DNA from: Sphingomonas baiyangensis | GTDB taxonomy: Bacteria; Pseudomonadota; Alphaproteobacteria; Sphingomonadales; Sphingomonadaceae | Assembly (NCBI RefSeq): GCF_005144715.1 | Contig: NZ_SWKR01000002.1 | Span: 2,547,668 to 2,611,667 of the forward strand | DNA: 64,000 nt | Reading direction: 5' to 3' | Part shown: positions 40,391 through 53,200 of the stretch, one piece after another | How the letters are laid out: each line of letters opens with the position of its first letter | Position numbering within the stretch: the first letter of the stretch is position 1 | Position numbers and translations under genes: made by a program | Notes under the pieces: generated by a model | Seen by the model: only the letters and a program-made list of their open reading frames with translations | What the model was told of the DNA's origin: nothing | Database searches by the model: none

Positions 40391-40972
40391 ATGGCTGCGA
40401 CCGCGCGACACATCATGGTCATCGAACCGTCCGACGCGCTGCGCGCGCGCTATGTCGCGACGCTTGCCGAGGCGGGATATTGGGTGCGCGGATCGGCGAC
40501 GCCCGCGCAGTGCGACGCGGCGATCGCCGAGGCGCCTGCCGACATCGTCGTGCTCGACCTGACGCGGCCGGTGTTGCGCGCGGTTCCGAACGGTCGCGCA
40601 CCCGCAGCCGACGCGCTGCCTATCGATCCCGTCGCGCTGCTCGATCGCCACGCCGCGCTGCAGCGGCTGGCCTTTGGCGGGCTGGTGATCGACGCGCTGG
40701 CGCGCACGCTGCATCACGGCGCGCAACCGATCATGCTCACGCGCGGCGAATTCACCTTGTTGTGGCTGCTCGCCTCGGCACGCGGCGCGGTGCTGACGCG
40801 CGACCGGCTGTGCAACGCGGTGGCGCGCACGCCCGCCGACAGCGATCCGCGGACTGCCGACGCGCTGGTGCGCCGCATCCGCCGCAAGATCGAACCCGTG
40901 GCGGGCGGCGGCATCGTGCTGACGGTGCCGGGCCTCGGCTATCGGCTGGGCGCGGAGGTACGTGCTGCCTGA
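40391..40972 (+). CDS. OmpR-type winged-helix regulator with a shortened receiver domain
   Basis: The 193-residue protein has an N-terminal receiver-like half (HIMVIEPSDALRARYVATLA; putative phospho-acceptor D56 in VVLDLTRP) and a C-terminal OmpR/PhoB winged helix (about 95-190: LTRGEFTLLWLLASARGAVL, TADALVRRIRRKIEP, GLGYRLGAE). Only about 35 residues separate D56 from the DNA-binding domain, so the second half of a normal receiver, including the conserved Lys/Thr switch region, is missing. Phosphorylation control is therefore doubtful. No sensor kinase is adjacent. It lies 258 bases upstream of the giant surface-protein gene and is a candidate regulator of it. Confidence 0.82.
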   Translation: MAATARHIMVIEPSDALRARYVATLAEAGYWVRGSATPAQCDAAIAEAPADIVVLDLTRPVLRAVPNGRAPAADALPIDPVALLDRHAALQRLAFGGLVIDALARTLHHGAQPIMLTRGEFTLLWLLASARGAVLTRDRLCNAVARTPADSDPRTADALVRRIRRKIEPVAGGGIVLTVPGLGYRLGAEVRAA

Positions 40973-40979
40973 GCGGCGC

Positions 40980-41010
40980 CGAACATTTGTTCGCTGTCCA
41001 CATCCTGTCC
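40980..41010 (+). promoter_or_regulatory. Candidate operator upstream of the giant gene: palindrome plus 11-bp-spaced direct repeat
   Basis: CGAACA-TT-TGTTCG forms a perfect palindrome at 40980-40993. It is followed at once by CTGTCC at 40994-40999 and CTGTCC at 41005-41010, exactly 11 bases apart, the geometry used by OmpR/PhoB-type dimers (PhoB box CTGTCAT repeats). The rest of the 258-base gap down to 41230 shows no further gene; an AGGCGGGGGAGAAG ribosome site ends it. Function is inferred only. Confidence 0.45.
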
Positions 41011-41230
41011 GTTGTCAGCCGCTGACGATGCCGCGAACGTCGGCGCACGCAGGGATCAGGCAGGGCGCGGCCGGGCGGGGTGGAACCCGACGGCGGCGGG
41101 CACGGTGCCGGACCGGCGGATAGCGGGGTCGTGACAGCATTGGAACCGTGGCGCTGCGCAGGCGGCGGCCGCGCATGTTGTGGCGCATCCGCCCGGTCCG
41201 CTCCTTCCTGAAGGCGGGGGAGAAGCGGGC

Positions 41231-44200
41231 ATGGCGATCATCACGTTGAACCGGGGCGAGGATTTCGCGCCTTCCATTCGCGGCGAGCACATGGTGTTCG
41301 GCACGCGCGAAGGCGCCGAGACGATCCGCGTCGACCTGTCGGCCGACACGCGCGTGGTGCTCGACGGATCGTTCAACGCCGGCGGCGACCATGTGATCGT
41401 GAGCGGCATCGGCCCGGGGCTGACGATGCAGCGCTCGGGTGCCGCCGTCATCTTCGCGATGCCCGATGGCGGATCGCTGGTGGTGCCGGTGGGATCGGCG
41501 GCGATCACCGTCGAGGTCGGCGGCGAGACCTTCATGCTCCAGTTCCGCGACGGCGCGGTGATGTTCGGCGACGCGGTGGTGGGCAACGACCCCGCGCCGC
41601 TGCCGTTCGACAACGAAGCGCCCATCTTCGCCGCCGACGCCGCCGTCACCATCGACGAGAACGGCACGCTGGTGCGCGCGACGGGCGGCGCCGGGGACGC
41701 CGATGGCGATGCGCTCGCCTATCGCATCGTCGGCGGCGACGATGCCGCGCTGTTCGTCATCGACGCCGAGACGGGCGCGCTGTCGCTGCGCGACGCGCCC
41801 GATTTCGAGGCGCCGGGCGATAGCGATGGCGACAATGTCTATCGTGTCGAGATCGCCGCGTCCGACGGGCTCGCTGAAACGCGCCAGACGATCGCGGTGA
41901 CGGTCGCCAATCTGAACGAGGCGGCGCCGGTGCTCGACGTGCCCGCGACGGTGGAGATCGACGAGAACGGAACCGCGATCGTGACGGTCGCGGCGAGCGA
42001 CGCCGATGGCGACACGCCGCGCTTCGCCATCGCCGGCGGCGCCGATGCCGCGCTGTTCACGATCGACGGCGCGACGGGCGCGCTCGCATTCCGCGATGCT
42101 CCCGATTTCGAGATGCCGGGCGATGCCGATGGCGACAATCGCTACGACGTGGTGGTCAGCGCGAGCGACGGTACGCTGACCGCGACGCAGGCGATCGAGG
42201 TCCGCGTCGGCGACGTGAACGACGAGGCGCCGGTGTTCGTATCGCCCGCCACGGCGACGGTCGCCGAGAACAGCCTCGTGCCCGTGCGGCTGCCGCTGAT
42301 CGTGGCGCGCGCCGAGGACGCCGACAGCACGACCATCCGCTACGCGATTGCCGAGGGCGGCGACGGCGCGCTGTTCACGATCGACGCCGAGAGCGGCGAA
42401 CTGCGGCTGCGCGCGCCGCTCGACTTCGAGGCACCGGCCGACGCGAACCGCGACAATGTGTACGAGCTGGTGCTCGAGGCGAGCGACGGCGCGAATATCG
42501 GACGGCAGACGGTGCGCGTGAGCGTGACCGATGTCGACGAGACCGCGCCGCCACCGCCACCCCCTCCGCCGCCTCCGCCTCCTCCGCCACCCCCGCCGCC
42601 GCCGCCCCCGCCACCGCCTCCGCCGAACGAGGCGCCGGTCATTACCACTGCCGCCGCGCTCGGCGTCGACGAGAACGCGCTCGCGGTCGTCACCGTCGCC
42701 GCGACCGATGCCGATGGCGATACGATCACCTATGGGCTGGCGGGCGGCGCCGATGCCGCGCGCTTCGAGATCGACGCCGTGACGGGCGCGCTGCGCTTCC
42801 GCGCCGCCCCCGATTTCGAGACGCCGGGCGATGCCGACGGCAACAACGCCTATCAGGTGACGGTCTCGGCGAGCGACGGCACGGCGACCGTCACCAAGGC
42901 GCTCACCGTCACCGTCGCCGACCTCAACGACGAGGCGCCGGTCATCACCTCGGCGGCGAGCGTCTCGACGCCCGAGAACCGCCTGGCGACGGGGCTCACC
43001 GTCACCGCGACCGATGCCGATGGCGACACGCCGGCTTTCCGCATTTCGGGCGGCGCCGATGCCGCGCTGTTCCGCATCGATGCGACGACGGGCGCGCTGT
43101 CATTCGCTGCCGCGCCCGATTTCGAGGCGCCGGGCGACGCCAATCTCGACAATCGCTACCTCGTCGAGGTCGAGGCGAGCGACGGGGCGAACGCGACGCG
43201 CCAGATCGTCACCGTGATCGTCACCGATGTCGACGAGACGCCGGCGGGCGCGCTCGAGGCGGCGCTCGCCAACGACAGCGGCCGCAGCGCGACCGACGGC
43301 ATCACCAACGACGCGACGATCGCGGGCAGCATCGACCCCGCCAATGCCGGTGCGCTGCGCTTAATGCTCGATGGCGGCGCGGCGATCGACCTGTCGGCGC
43401 TGGTGCAGAGCGACGGCAGCTTCAGCTTCGACCTTGCCGATCTGCCCGGCGTCACGCTGGCGCAGGGCGCACGCATCGCGCGCATCGAGGCGGGCGACGA
43501 AAGCGTCGAGGTGGCGTTCACCTATGACAGCATCGTGCCGACCGGCGGCAGCGTCGCGCTGGCGCGCTCGTCCGACAGCGGCACGATCGGCGACAACATC
43601 ACCGCGCAGGGCAGCGTCACGCTCGTCGGCACGGGCGCCGAGGCGGGCGCGAGCGTCACGATCGCGGGCGCGCCGGCAACGGTGGTGACGGGCGCGGGGC
43701 GCTTCACGCTCGAGGACGTGGCGCTCGTCGAGGGTGCCAACCGCCTGTCGGTGCGGCTGTCCGACGCGGCGGGCAACGAGACGTTCGTGAGCCTCGAGGT
43801 CGAGCGCATCGCGGGCGGCGCCGAGAGCGACATGGTGCTGTTCTGGAACAATGTCGCGCTCGAGGTGATCGCGGGGTCGGCCGCACCTCCGGGCGTCGCC
43901 AGCCGCGCGCTCGCGATGCAGAGCGTGGCGGTGTACGACGCGATCAGCGCGATCGACGGGTCGCCGCCCCTGTGGGTCAATCTCGATGCCGGCGCCAATG
44001 CCAGCATCGACGCGGCGGTCGCCTATGCGTCCTATGCGATGCTGCTGGCGATCTTCCCCGGCCGCAAGGACGTGCTCGACGCGCGGCTGGCCGAAGTCGC
44101 CGACCAGCTCGGCAGCGGCGCGTCGCTCGCCGAGGGGCGGGCGCTGGGCGAGGGGATGGCCGAGATCATCTTCGCGCTGCGCGAGGGCGACGGCTACGAC

Positions 44201-47200
44201 GCCTATGTCACGCATGCCGGCGGCAGCGCGCCGGGCGAATGGGTGGCGACGGGGCCAATGTACGGCGAGCCCGAGCTGCCGCAATGGGCGAGCCTCGACA
44301 CCTTCGTCATCAGCCGGCCCGACGAATTCCGCGCCGGGCCGCCGCCCGCGCTCGACAGTGCCGAATATGCCGCCGACTTCAACGAAGTGAAGGCACTGGG
44401 TGCGGCCGATTCGACCACGCGCACCGCCGACCAGACGCAGATCGCCGCCTTCTGGCGCGACGGCATCGGCACCGCGACGCCGCCCGGCCACTGGAACGAC
44501 ATCGCCGAAGTGGCGGCCGAGATGACGGGCGCGGGGATCGGCGCCAATGCGCGCATGTTCGCGATGCTCAACCTGGCGCTCGCCGACGCGTCGATCGCGG
44601 CGTGGGATACCAAATATTTCTACAGCGGCTGGCGCCCCGAGACGGCGATCGCGCGCGCCGACGAGGACGGCAATGCGCTGACCGAGGCCGATGCCGACTG
44701 GGTGCCGCTCCAGTTCAGCCCCGCGCATCCCGACTATGTATCGGGCCACTCGACCTATAGCGGCGCGGGCGCGGCGGTGCTGACGCATCTGTTCGGCGAG
44801 GATTTTGCCTTCACCGTCGGCTCGCCGACGGTGGCCGGCATCACGCGCGACTTCGACAGCTTCGCGCACGCCGCCGACGAGGCGGGGCGCAGCCGCATCT
44901 ATGGCGGCATCCATTTCGAGTTCTCGAACGCCGCGGGCAAGGCGATCGGCAGCGATGTGGGCGCGGCGGTGATCGACGCGCTGTCGCGCAGCGAGGACCG
45001 GCAGGGGCCGCGTATCGTCGTCACCAGCGACGACGACCAGGTGGTGCGCGCCGCGCTGGCGATCGAGGGTTTCGCGATCGACAATCTGTCAGGCGTCGAG
45101 GGTCTGGAAGCGCGCATCGACGGCGGCGACTGGGAAAGCATCGCCTCCGACCAGCTCGGCCGCTTCGCGCTGTCGGCAGGCGGCGACGACGGTGAGCATC
45201 TCATCGAACTGCGCGCCGACGACGCTGCGGGCAACGCATCGGCAGTGGTCGAATATCGCTACACCGTCGACAGTCTGGCGCCGACGCTTGCCTTCAGCGG
45301 GTTCGCCGACGGCGCGGTGCTGGCAGCGGGGGCGCGCATCGCGGGGCTTGCCGACGGCACCGGATCGACGATCACCGCGCTTTCCTACGCGGTCGATGGC
45401 GGGCGCGACGTGCCGATCGGCTTCGATGCCGGTGGCCGGTTCGACGCGGCGTTCGACATCGCCGCGCTGGCGGCCGGCGGGCACCGCGTGACGCTCACCG
45501 CGCGCGACGCGGCGGGCAACAGCGTCACGCAGACGCTCGACTTCAGCATCGCCGATGCCGCGCCCTTCACCGTGACGGCGATGACGCCGCGCGCCGGATC
45601 GGGCGAAGTCGGGCTGACGCAGCGGCCGCAGGTGACCTTCTCGAAGGCGGTCGACCCCGCGAGCCTGACCGAAGACAGCTTCTACGCGACCGACGCCGAC
45701 GGCAATGTGCTCGCCGCCAGCATCGTCGTCGCCGCCGATGCGCGCAGCGCCTATCTGTTCTTCGACGAGGCGATGCCCGGCGCGCAGCGCATCACGGTAC
45801 ATCTCGATGGCGAGGCGGTGCGCGCCGCCGATGGCGCGCTGCTCGATGGCGACCGCAACGGCGCCGCCGGCGGCGACTATGCCGGCAGCTTCACCACGAT
45901 CAACGACGCGCCCGTGGCCGGCACGACGATCACCGGCTTCGTCGTGGGGCCGGGCGCCGACCTCAAGCCGATGACGCCCGACGATTTCCGCGCCGGGCCC
46001 GACGGCGTGCCGCACACCGCCGACGATGTGTTCCTCGAACGGCTCGCGGGCGTGAAGGTGTGGATCCTCGGCCGCGAAAGCGAGGCGGTCTATACCGATG
46101 CCAATGGCGCATTCACGCTCACCAGCGTGCCCGGCGGCGTGGTGAAGGTGGCGATCGACGGCCGCACCGCGACCAACGCGCCCGAGGGCGTGTTCTTCCC
46201 CGAGATGGTGATGGACGTGCGCGTCCGGCCCGGCGTGGAGAACACGCTGATGGGGACGATGGGCTCGACCGATCTACAGGCCGACAACCTGACGCGCGGC
46301 GAAGTGTATCTGCCGCGCATCAGCAAGGAGATCCTCGTCGAGGTGAGCGACACCGAGACGACCTATGTGGTCGCCAAGGGCGACGACTATACCGGCCTGA
46401 CGCAGGCCGAGCGCGACCGCCTGACGCTGGAGGTGAAGCCGGGATCGGTGCTTGGCGAGGACGGCCAGCCGGTGGCTGGCGCGCAGGTTGGCATCTCGAC
46501 GGTGCCGCCCGAGCTGGTGCGCGACATGCTGCCTGACGGGCTGTTGCAGCACACCTTCGACATCACCATCCAGGCGCCCGGCGCGGCGGTGTTCGCCGAA
46601 CCGCTCCAGATGATCTTCCCCAACACCTTCGGCGCGGCGCCGGGCACGCAGCTTAACTTCCTGAGCTTCGACCACACGACGGGCCGCCTCGTCATCGAGG
46701 GCACCGCGACCGTCTCGGCCGACGGGCTTTCGGTCGTCACCGATCCGGGCACGGGCATCAGCAAGCCCGGCTGGCACGGCCTGACGCCGCCGGGATCGCC
46801 GACGGGCCTGCCCAACAATCCCGATCCGCGCCGTCCCGACAGGCCCGACGAGCCCGATCCCGACAAGCCCGACGAGCCGGAAAAGCCGCCGTGCGAGGGT
46901 AATGGCATCGACGGCGCCGAATTCCTGGGCATCGCCAAGGAAGTGGCATTCACCTTCAAGAACACGCTGCAGGAACTCGGGCGCTTCGGGCAGATCGCCA
47001 AGTGCATCACCGACATCGCCGACAAGGCTGCCGAGATCTTCAACACCGGCTCGACGCTGGCGGGATCGATCTTCTCGAGCAGCTCGTCGGTATGGGTCGA
47101 CGCGTTCAAGAGCGCCGATGCGATCAAGCAGGGCATCAAACTCGCCGTCGACAAGGTGTTCAGCGAGGCGACGGGCCAGACGATCAGCAAGGCCAAGGCC

Positions 47201-50200
47201 GCGGTCGAGCTGGGCATCGGCACGCTCAAGACCGCCGAGAAGACGCTCGAGGCGCTGCGCTCGACCTCGACCGATCCCGATTGCGCGACGCCGGGCATCG
47301 ACGGCGCGCTCGCCGCGATCAAGGCGACGCTGTTCCTGGCCAGCCAGGTCAAGAGCGCGATCGCGTTCGGCGAGAATCTGGCGTCGCTCGCCAAGGGCGC
47401 GGCCGTGAAGGCGACCTTCGAGGCAGTGTGCGCCGTGGTCGACAAGATCAAGTTCATCCTCGACATCAAGGGCCTGTCGCCCTCGGCGGCGTCCGATGCC
47501 GATCTGGTGGCGCTGGCGCGCGCTGCCGCCGATGGCGACGAGACCTCGCTCGGCGACCTGCTGACCGCCGAGGAGCTCGCCGAGCTGCAGGGCCTGCTCG
47601 CCGAGCTCGACGCGGCCAATGCGCAGCTCGTGATCGACACCGCGCTGCCTGCCGACCGCCCCGCCGACGCGATGCTCGACCAGTTCATCGACTGGGCCGA
47701 TTACGGCCTTGCCGACCTGTCCTACGGCATGTCGACCTTCCTCGATCTTTCGGGCGGCGCCTATTACGTCATCGAAGGCGGGCCGCAGCCGATCCGCGGC
47801 CGGCTCGAGGCCGACGGCACGCTCGACGTGTTCCTGCCCGCCGAGACGGTGCTGACGCTGCGCGTGCTCGACCTTGCCAATGGGCTGATCGGCGAGACGG
47901 TGTTCACCACCGGCCGTTCGGGCCAGTCGACGAGCATTCCGCTGCCCGATCTCTACGGCAGCGCCGGGCTGCCCGACACCGATGGCGACGGCCTGCCCGA
48001 CGAAGCCGAAACGATCGTCGGCACCAGCGTGACGCTGGCCGATACCGATGGCGACGGGCTGTCGGACCTGTTCGAGCTCGAGAACGACCTAAATCCGCTG
48101 GGCGACTTCCCCGCCGCGACGGGCGTGGTTGCCTCGATCGACACCGGCAATGCCGCGGTGGTCGAAGTGGTGACGGTGGCGGGCCTCGGCTCGTCGGCGG
48201 CGCGCCTCGCCTTCGTGCAGGCGGGCGATGCGCTCTCGATCGTCGATATCGCGCAGCCGATGAACCCCGTGCTCGTCGCGCGGCTTGCGGTGGCGGGGGG
48301 TGCTACCGACGTCGCGGTCGACGTCGCCGCCGGGCTCGCGGCGATCGCCACGGGAGCGGGCATCCGCATCGTCGATGTCGGCGATCCGGCGGCGCCGGCG
48401 CTGCTCGCGACGTTCGATTTCGATGCGCGGCAGGTCGAGCTGGTCGACGGGCTGCTCGTCGCGAGTGACGGCAGCCGGCTGCTGCTGGTCGACCCCGCGA
48501 CGGGCGAGGTGCTGGCCGAACGGACGATGGGCGCGACCGTGAGCGCGCTCGCGATCGAGGGCGACCGGCTCTATGTGCTCGCGGGCAACACGCTGTCGGC
48601 CTTCACCGTCGCCGCCGAGGGCGAGCTGATCGGGCATGACAGCATCACCGTGCCGCAGGTGTCGGTCAATCCGCAGCTCTTCGCGGGCGGCGGGCATGTG
48701 TATGTGCCGGGCTATAACGGCTTCACCGGCGGCTATGCGACGATCGACGTGCGCGATCCCGATGCGCTGGTGCTGGCAAGCGGCATCGACAATGGCGGGC
48801 TGCCGGGCAGCGACATCGCGCTCAACGGCTCGGGCCTGGCGGTGATCGTGGGCGAGGTGGGCGGCGTGTTCGGCGTCAACGCGATCGACGTGATCGACGC
48901 GAGCGACCCCGCCGACACGGGTACGCTGGTGACGCGCTACGAAGTGGGCGCCGCGCCGACGGCGGTGTCGATCGCCTCGGGCTTCGCCTTTGTCGGCGAT
49001 GCGACGGGCGGCTTCCACGTCGTCAACTATTCGGGCTTCGATACCGCGGGCATCGCGCCCACCGTAACGCTTGGCGGGCTGCCTGCCGATGTCGATACGG
49101 CGGCGGCGGGTCTCCAGTGGATCGAGGGCCGCGACATCGAGCTTGCCGCGACCGTCGCCGACGACGTGCAGGTCCGCCAGGTCGAGGTGCTGGTTAACGG
49201 GCAGGTGCAGACGATCGATACGGGCTTCCCGTTCGATCTGGGCGTGCGCGTGCCGACGCTGGCCGAGAATGGCGACGTGGCGACCTTCACCGTGCAGCTG
49301 CGCGTCACCGACATGGGCGGCAATATCGGCCTGTCCGAACTGGTGACGGTCGAGCTGGTGCCCGATACCGTCGCGCCGGCGCTGATCCGCTCGAACATCT
49401 CGGACGGGCAGACGGTGGGGCAGTCGTTCCGCACCTTCACCTTCGTGTTCGACGAGGCGCTCGACGCCGATTTTGTCTCGATCGACAGCTTCAGCCTGCT
49501 GCCGGCAGGCGGCGGCGACGCGATCGCGCCCGCGGCGTTCCAGCTGCGCGATGGCGGCCGCGCGATCCGCGTCACCTTCGACGCGCTGCCGACGGGCGAC
49601 TACGACCTCGCCATCGCCGATGGCGCGCTGCGCGACAAGGCGGGCAATATGGCCGCGCCCGAGGTGGGCGAGGCGAGCTTCCGCGTCGCCGACTTCTCGA
49701 TCCTGTGGACGGGCGCCGCGAGCGACGACTGGAACGATCCGGCCAACTGGAATCTCGGCCGCGTGCCCGACGAGACCGACGACGTCGGCATCTCGCTGTC
49801 CGATGGCGGCATCGTGACGATCCGCAGCGGCACCGAGGTGACGGTGGCGACGATCACCTCGAACGCCGAGATCGTGGTGGCGGGCGGCCTGAAGATGACG
49901 CTGGGGTCGATCGACACGCTGACGATCACCAACGGCCGCGTCGACGTGGCCGACAGCCTGACGCTCAACAGCTTCGACATGCCCGGCTATGGCTATGTCT
50001 CGGGCACTGGCGACATCATGGTCCGCGACGGCGGTACGCTGCGATACGGCCAGTTCGAAGGCACCGGCGCGCTGGTGGTGCGCGACGGCGCCGAGATGCT
50101 GTTCGGCGATCCGCACGACCCCGACCAGCCCTATTCGAGCAGCTATCTCTACATCGGCAAGCCGGTCGTCATCGAGGGCGATGTCGTGGTGGGCGCGACG

Positions 50201-53200
50201 CAACTCTATTTCGGCGTGGCAAGCTATGACGACGAGGCGCAGGCGTACGTCTATCTGCCCGGCATCCTCGACGTGCGCGACGGCGGCAGCCTGACGCTCG
50301 ATGGGCCGCGCGCCGACCTCTACAGCTATTATACCAATGTCGAGAACCGCCTGACCGTCGCTCCCGGCGGCATGCTGCGCAAGACCGGCGGCGGCACCTC
50401 CGACATCGGCATCGCGCTCGAAGCGACGCCCGAGATCGTCGAGGGGACGGTGGCGATCGCGAGCTACGGCGAATATCGCATCCCCGCCGGCGCGGTGATC
50501 GACGAGCTCGTCGTACGCGGCGGCACGGTCTGGATCGACGGCGACGCGACGATCGGCACGCTGCGGATGGAAGGCGGCACGATCCTCGGCGACGGCGATC
50601 TCACCATCGCCACGGCGCTCGAATGGCATGGCGGCACGATGACGGGCGCGGGCACGCTGGTGATCGGCGCCGATGCCACGGCCTCGATCGGTCGCGAGCC
50701 CGATCCCGACGGCTATGTCTCGCAGGAATCGGTATCGCTCGGGCGTACGATGCAGGTCGAGGGCGAGGTGGTTCTGGGCGACGTCTATGTCGGCCTCAAC
50801 ACCAGCGTCTATGACAGCGATGCGGGGCGCTACGATTATTTCGACGGCCGGATCGCGGTCGCCGAGGGCGGCGACCTTGCGATCGCCGGCACCGCGCGCA
50901 TCTACAACGGCAACCGCGACGGCACGCCCGACATCGACGGGCCGGTCACGGTGCGTCCCGATGCGGTTCTGCAGGTGCAGTATGAAGCCGACAGCGCCGG
51001 CATGACGGTGGACGGCACGCTCTATGTGGATGGCGGCGTGTTCCATCTGCGCGCAGGTCATGCGATCGACGCTATCATCGTGCGCCAGGGCGGCATGGTG
51101 ATCGTCGAGGACGATGTGACGCTGCCCGAGCTCTACATCGAAAGCGGCACGCTGACGGGCGCGGGCGACCTCACCGTCACCAGCAGCTTCGACTGGCGCG
51201 AGGGTACGCTGATGGGCGAAGGCAGGCTGGTGCTTGCCGATGGCGTGGCGGCGGCGCTCGGCGGCGCGGCCGATCCGGCCAATCCCGATTCCAACCGCTC
51301 GCTGACGCTCGGCCGCACGATCGAGACGAGCGACGACGTGACGGTCGGCAACGCCTATCTCTATAGCCCCGACACGATCTACGATCCCATATCGCGCAGC
51401 TATGTCGCCAACGCCGGCGGCATCGTCGCGAGCGGCGACGCGCAGGTGACGCTTGCGGGCTTCGTGTACCTGCACGGCGCGCGCGACCCGATCGCGCTTG
51501 CCGATGCGGCGACGGTGGTCAAGACGGGCGAGGACATCCTCTATCTGCTGGTGCCCTTCGACGATCCGATCGCCGCCGATGCGGGGACGATCTTGTTGCA
51601 GTCGGGCGGCAGCTGGTCGCTGCCGGCGGGTGCCTTCGCCGCCAACCTGACCGTGGCGGGCGGGCGGCTGACGGTGGCCGACGCATCGAGCGTGGGGCGG
51701 CTGGTGTTCCAGAGCGGCACGATCGACGGCGACGGCACGCTGACGGTGACCGAGTCGATGCACTGGACCGGCGGCTGCATGACCGGCACCGGCCAGACGG
51801 TGATCGATGCCGGCGCCGAGGCGGTGTTCGGCGTCGAGCATGGCGGCGATGGCGGCCAGTCGATCTACTATCAGTATCTCGACCGTCACCTGACGATCGA
51901 GGGCAGCGCGCTGGTCGAGCAGGCCTATATCCTGATCGGCTCGGCGACGGGCGGTGTCGCGATGCCCGGCACGCTCGAAGTGGCGAGCGGCGGCACGCTG
52001 ACGCTGGACGGCCGCTACAGCGACATCTTCCGCGGATCGAGCAGCGTGGGCGGCTCGTTCGTCAACGACGGCGACGTCGTCAAGGTGGGCGGCGGCCGAT
52101 CGGAGATCGATGCCGCCCTGACGATCTCGGGCAGCGGCAGCTATGTTGCCGAAGAGGGCGTGATCGACCTGCCTTCGGGCGATGTAGGCACGCTTCCGGT
52201 CATCCCGCCGCTCGCCGATGCGGGCGACGTGATCGGCGCGAACACCGTGGTCACGCTTACCGACGGCACCGTGCTCGACGCGCTGACGCTCAATGGCGGC
52301 ACGCTCATCGTCGAAGGCAATGTGACGATCGGCACGCTGGTGATGAAGGCCGGCACGCTCATAGGCGACGGCACGCTGACGATCGACGACCGGCTCGACT
52401 GGGTGGGCGGGCACATGGCCGATACCGGCGTGACGCGCATCGCCGCGACCGCGACGGGCATGATCGGGCGGCCGACCAACAGCGACGCCCAGCCCTCGAT
52501 CACCTACCCCTATCTCTCGCGCGAGCTCGAGATCGCGGGCGATGTCGTGATCGAGCAGGCCTATATGTACCTGGGCTTAGGCTATTATTCCGATGCAGAC
52601 GATGCCTGGGTGTATCTGCCCGGCGTCATCGACGTCGAGGCCGGCGGATCGCTCACGCTCGAGGGCGGCAATGCCGATATCGACTGGAGCAGCGCGCGCG
52701 GGTCGATCACCGTCGATCCGGCGGGCAGCCTCATCAAGCAGGGCGGCGGCACCAGCAACCTCATTGCCGACTTCACCGGCGCGGTGACGGTGACCGAGGG
52801 CACGCTGCGGCTCTATTCGGACGAATCGACGCTGACCGGCGCGAGCGGCGACGGCACGCTCGACCTGTGGGGCGGCACGCTCAGCGTCGACGCCGCGCTC
52901 AGCATCGCCAGTTTCTCGATCAGCGGCGGCGTGCTCGACGGCGACGGCTCGATCGCGATTACCGACCGGTTCGATTTCCTCGGCGGCACGATCACGCTCG
53001 CGGGGGGCATCACCGTCGAGGAAAGCGCGTCGATGCGCTTCGGGCGCGATCTCGGCCCCGGCGACGGCGATTATTCGGGCGCCGGCTATCTCGCCACCGA
53101 TCTGCTGATCGAGGGCGAGGCGGCGATGGAGGGCTTCCGGCTCTACATGGGCACCAGCACCTACGACTACGACCTCCAGAGCTGGGTCTATTCCGACGGT

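Noticed and set aside
40980-40993. CGAACA-TT-TGTTCG read as a LexA box
   Set aside because: It resembles the Gram-positive SOS box, but LexA of this group uses GTTC-N7-GTTC, as seen at 26606. It is kept only as an unassigned palindrome.
48089-52414. Antisense open frame of 1441 codons opposite the giant gene
   Set aside because: High-GC coding sequence commonly leaves long open antisense frames. This one reads as Arg/Asp/His/Ala-rich low complexity with no motif, while the + strand shows clear domains.
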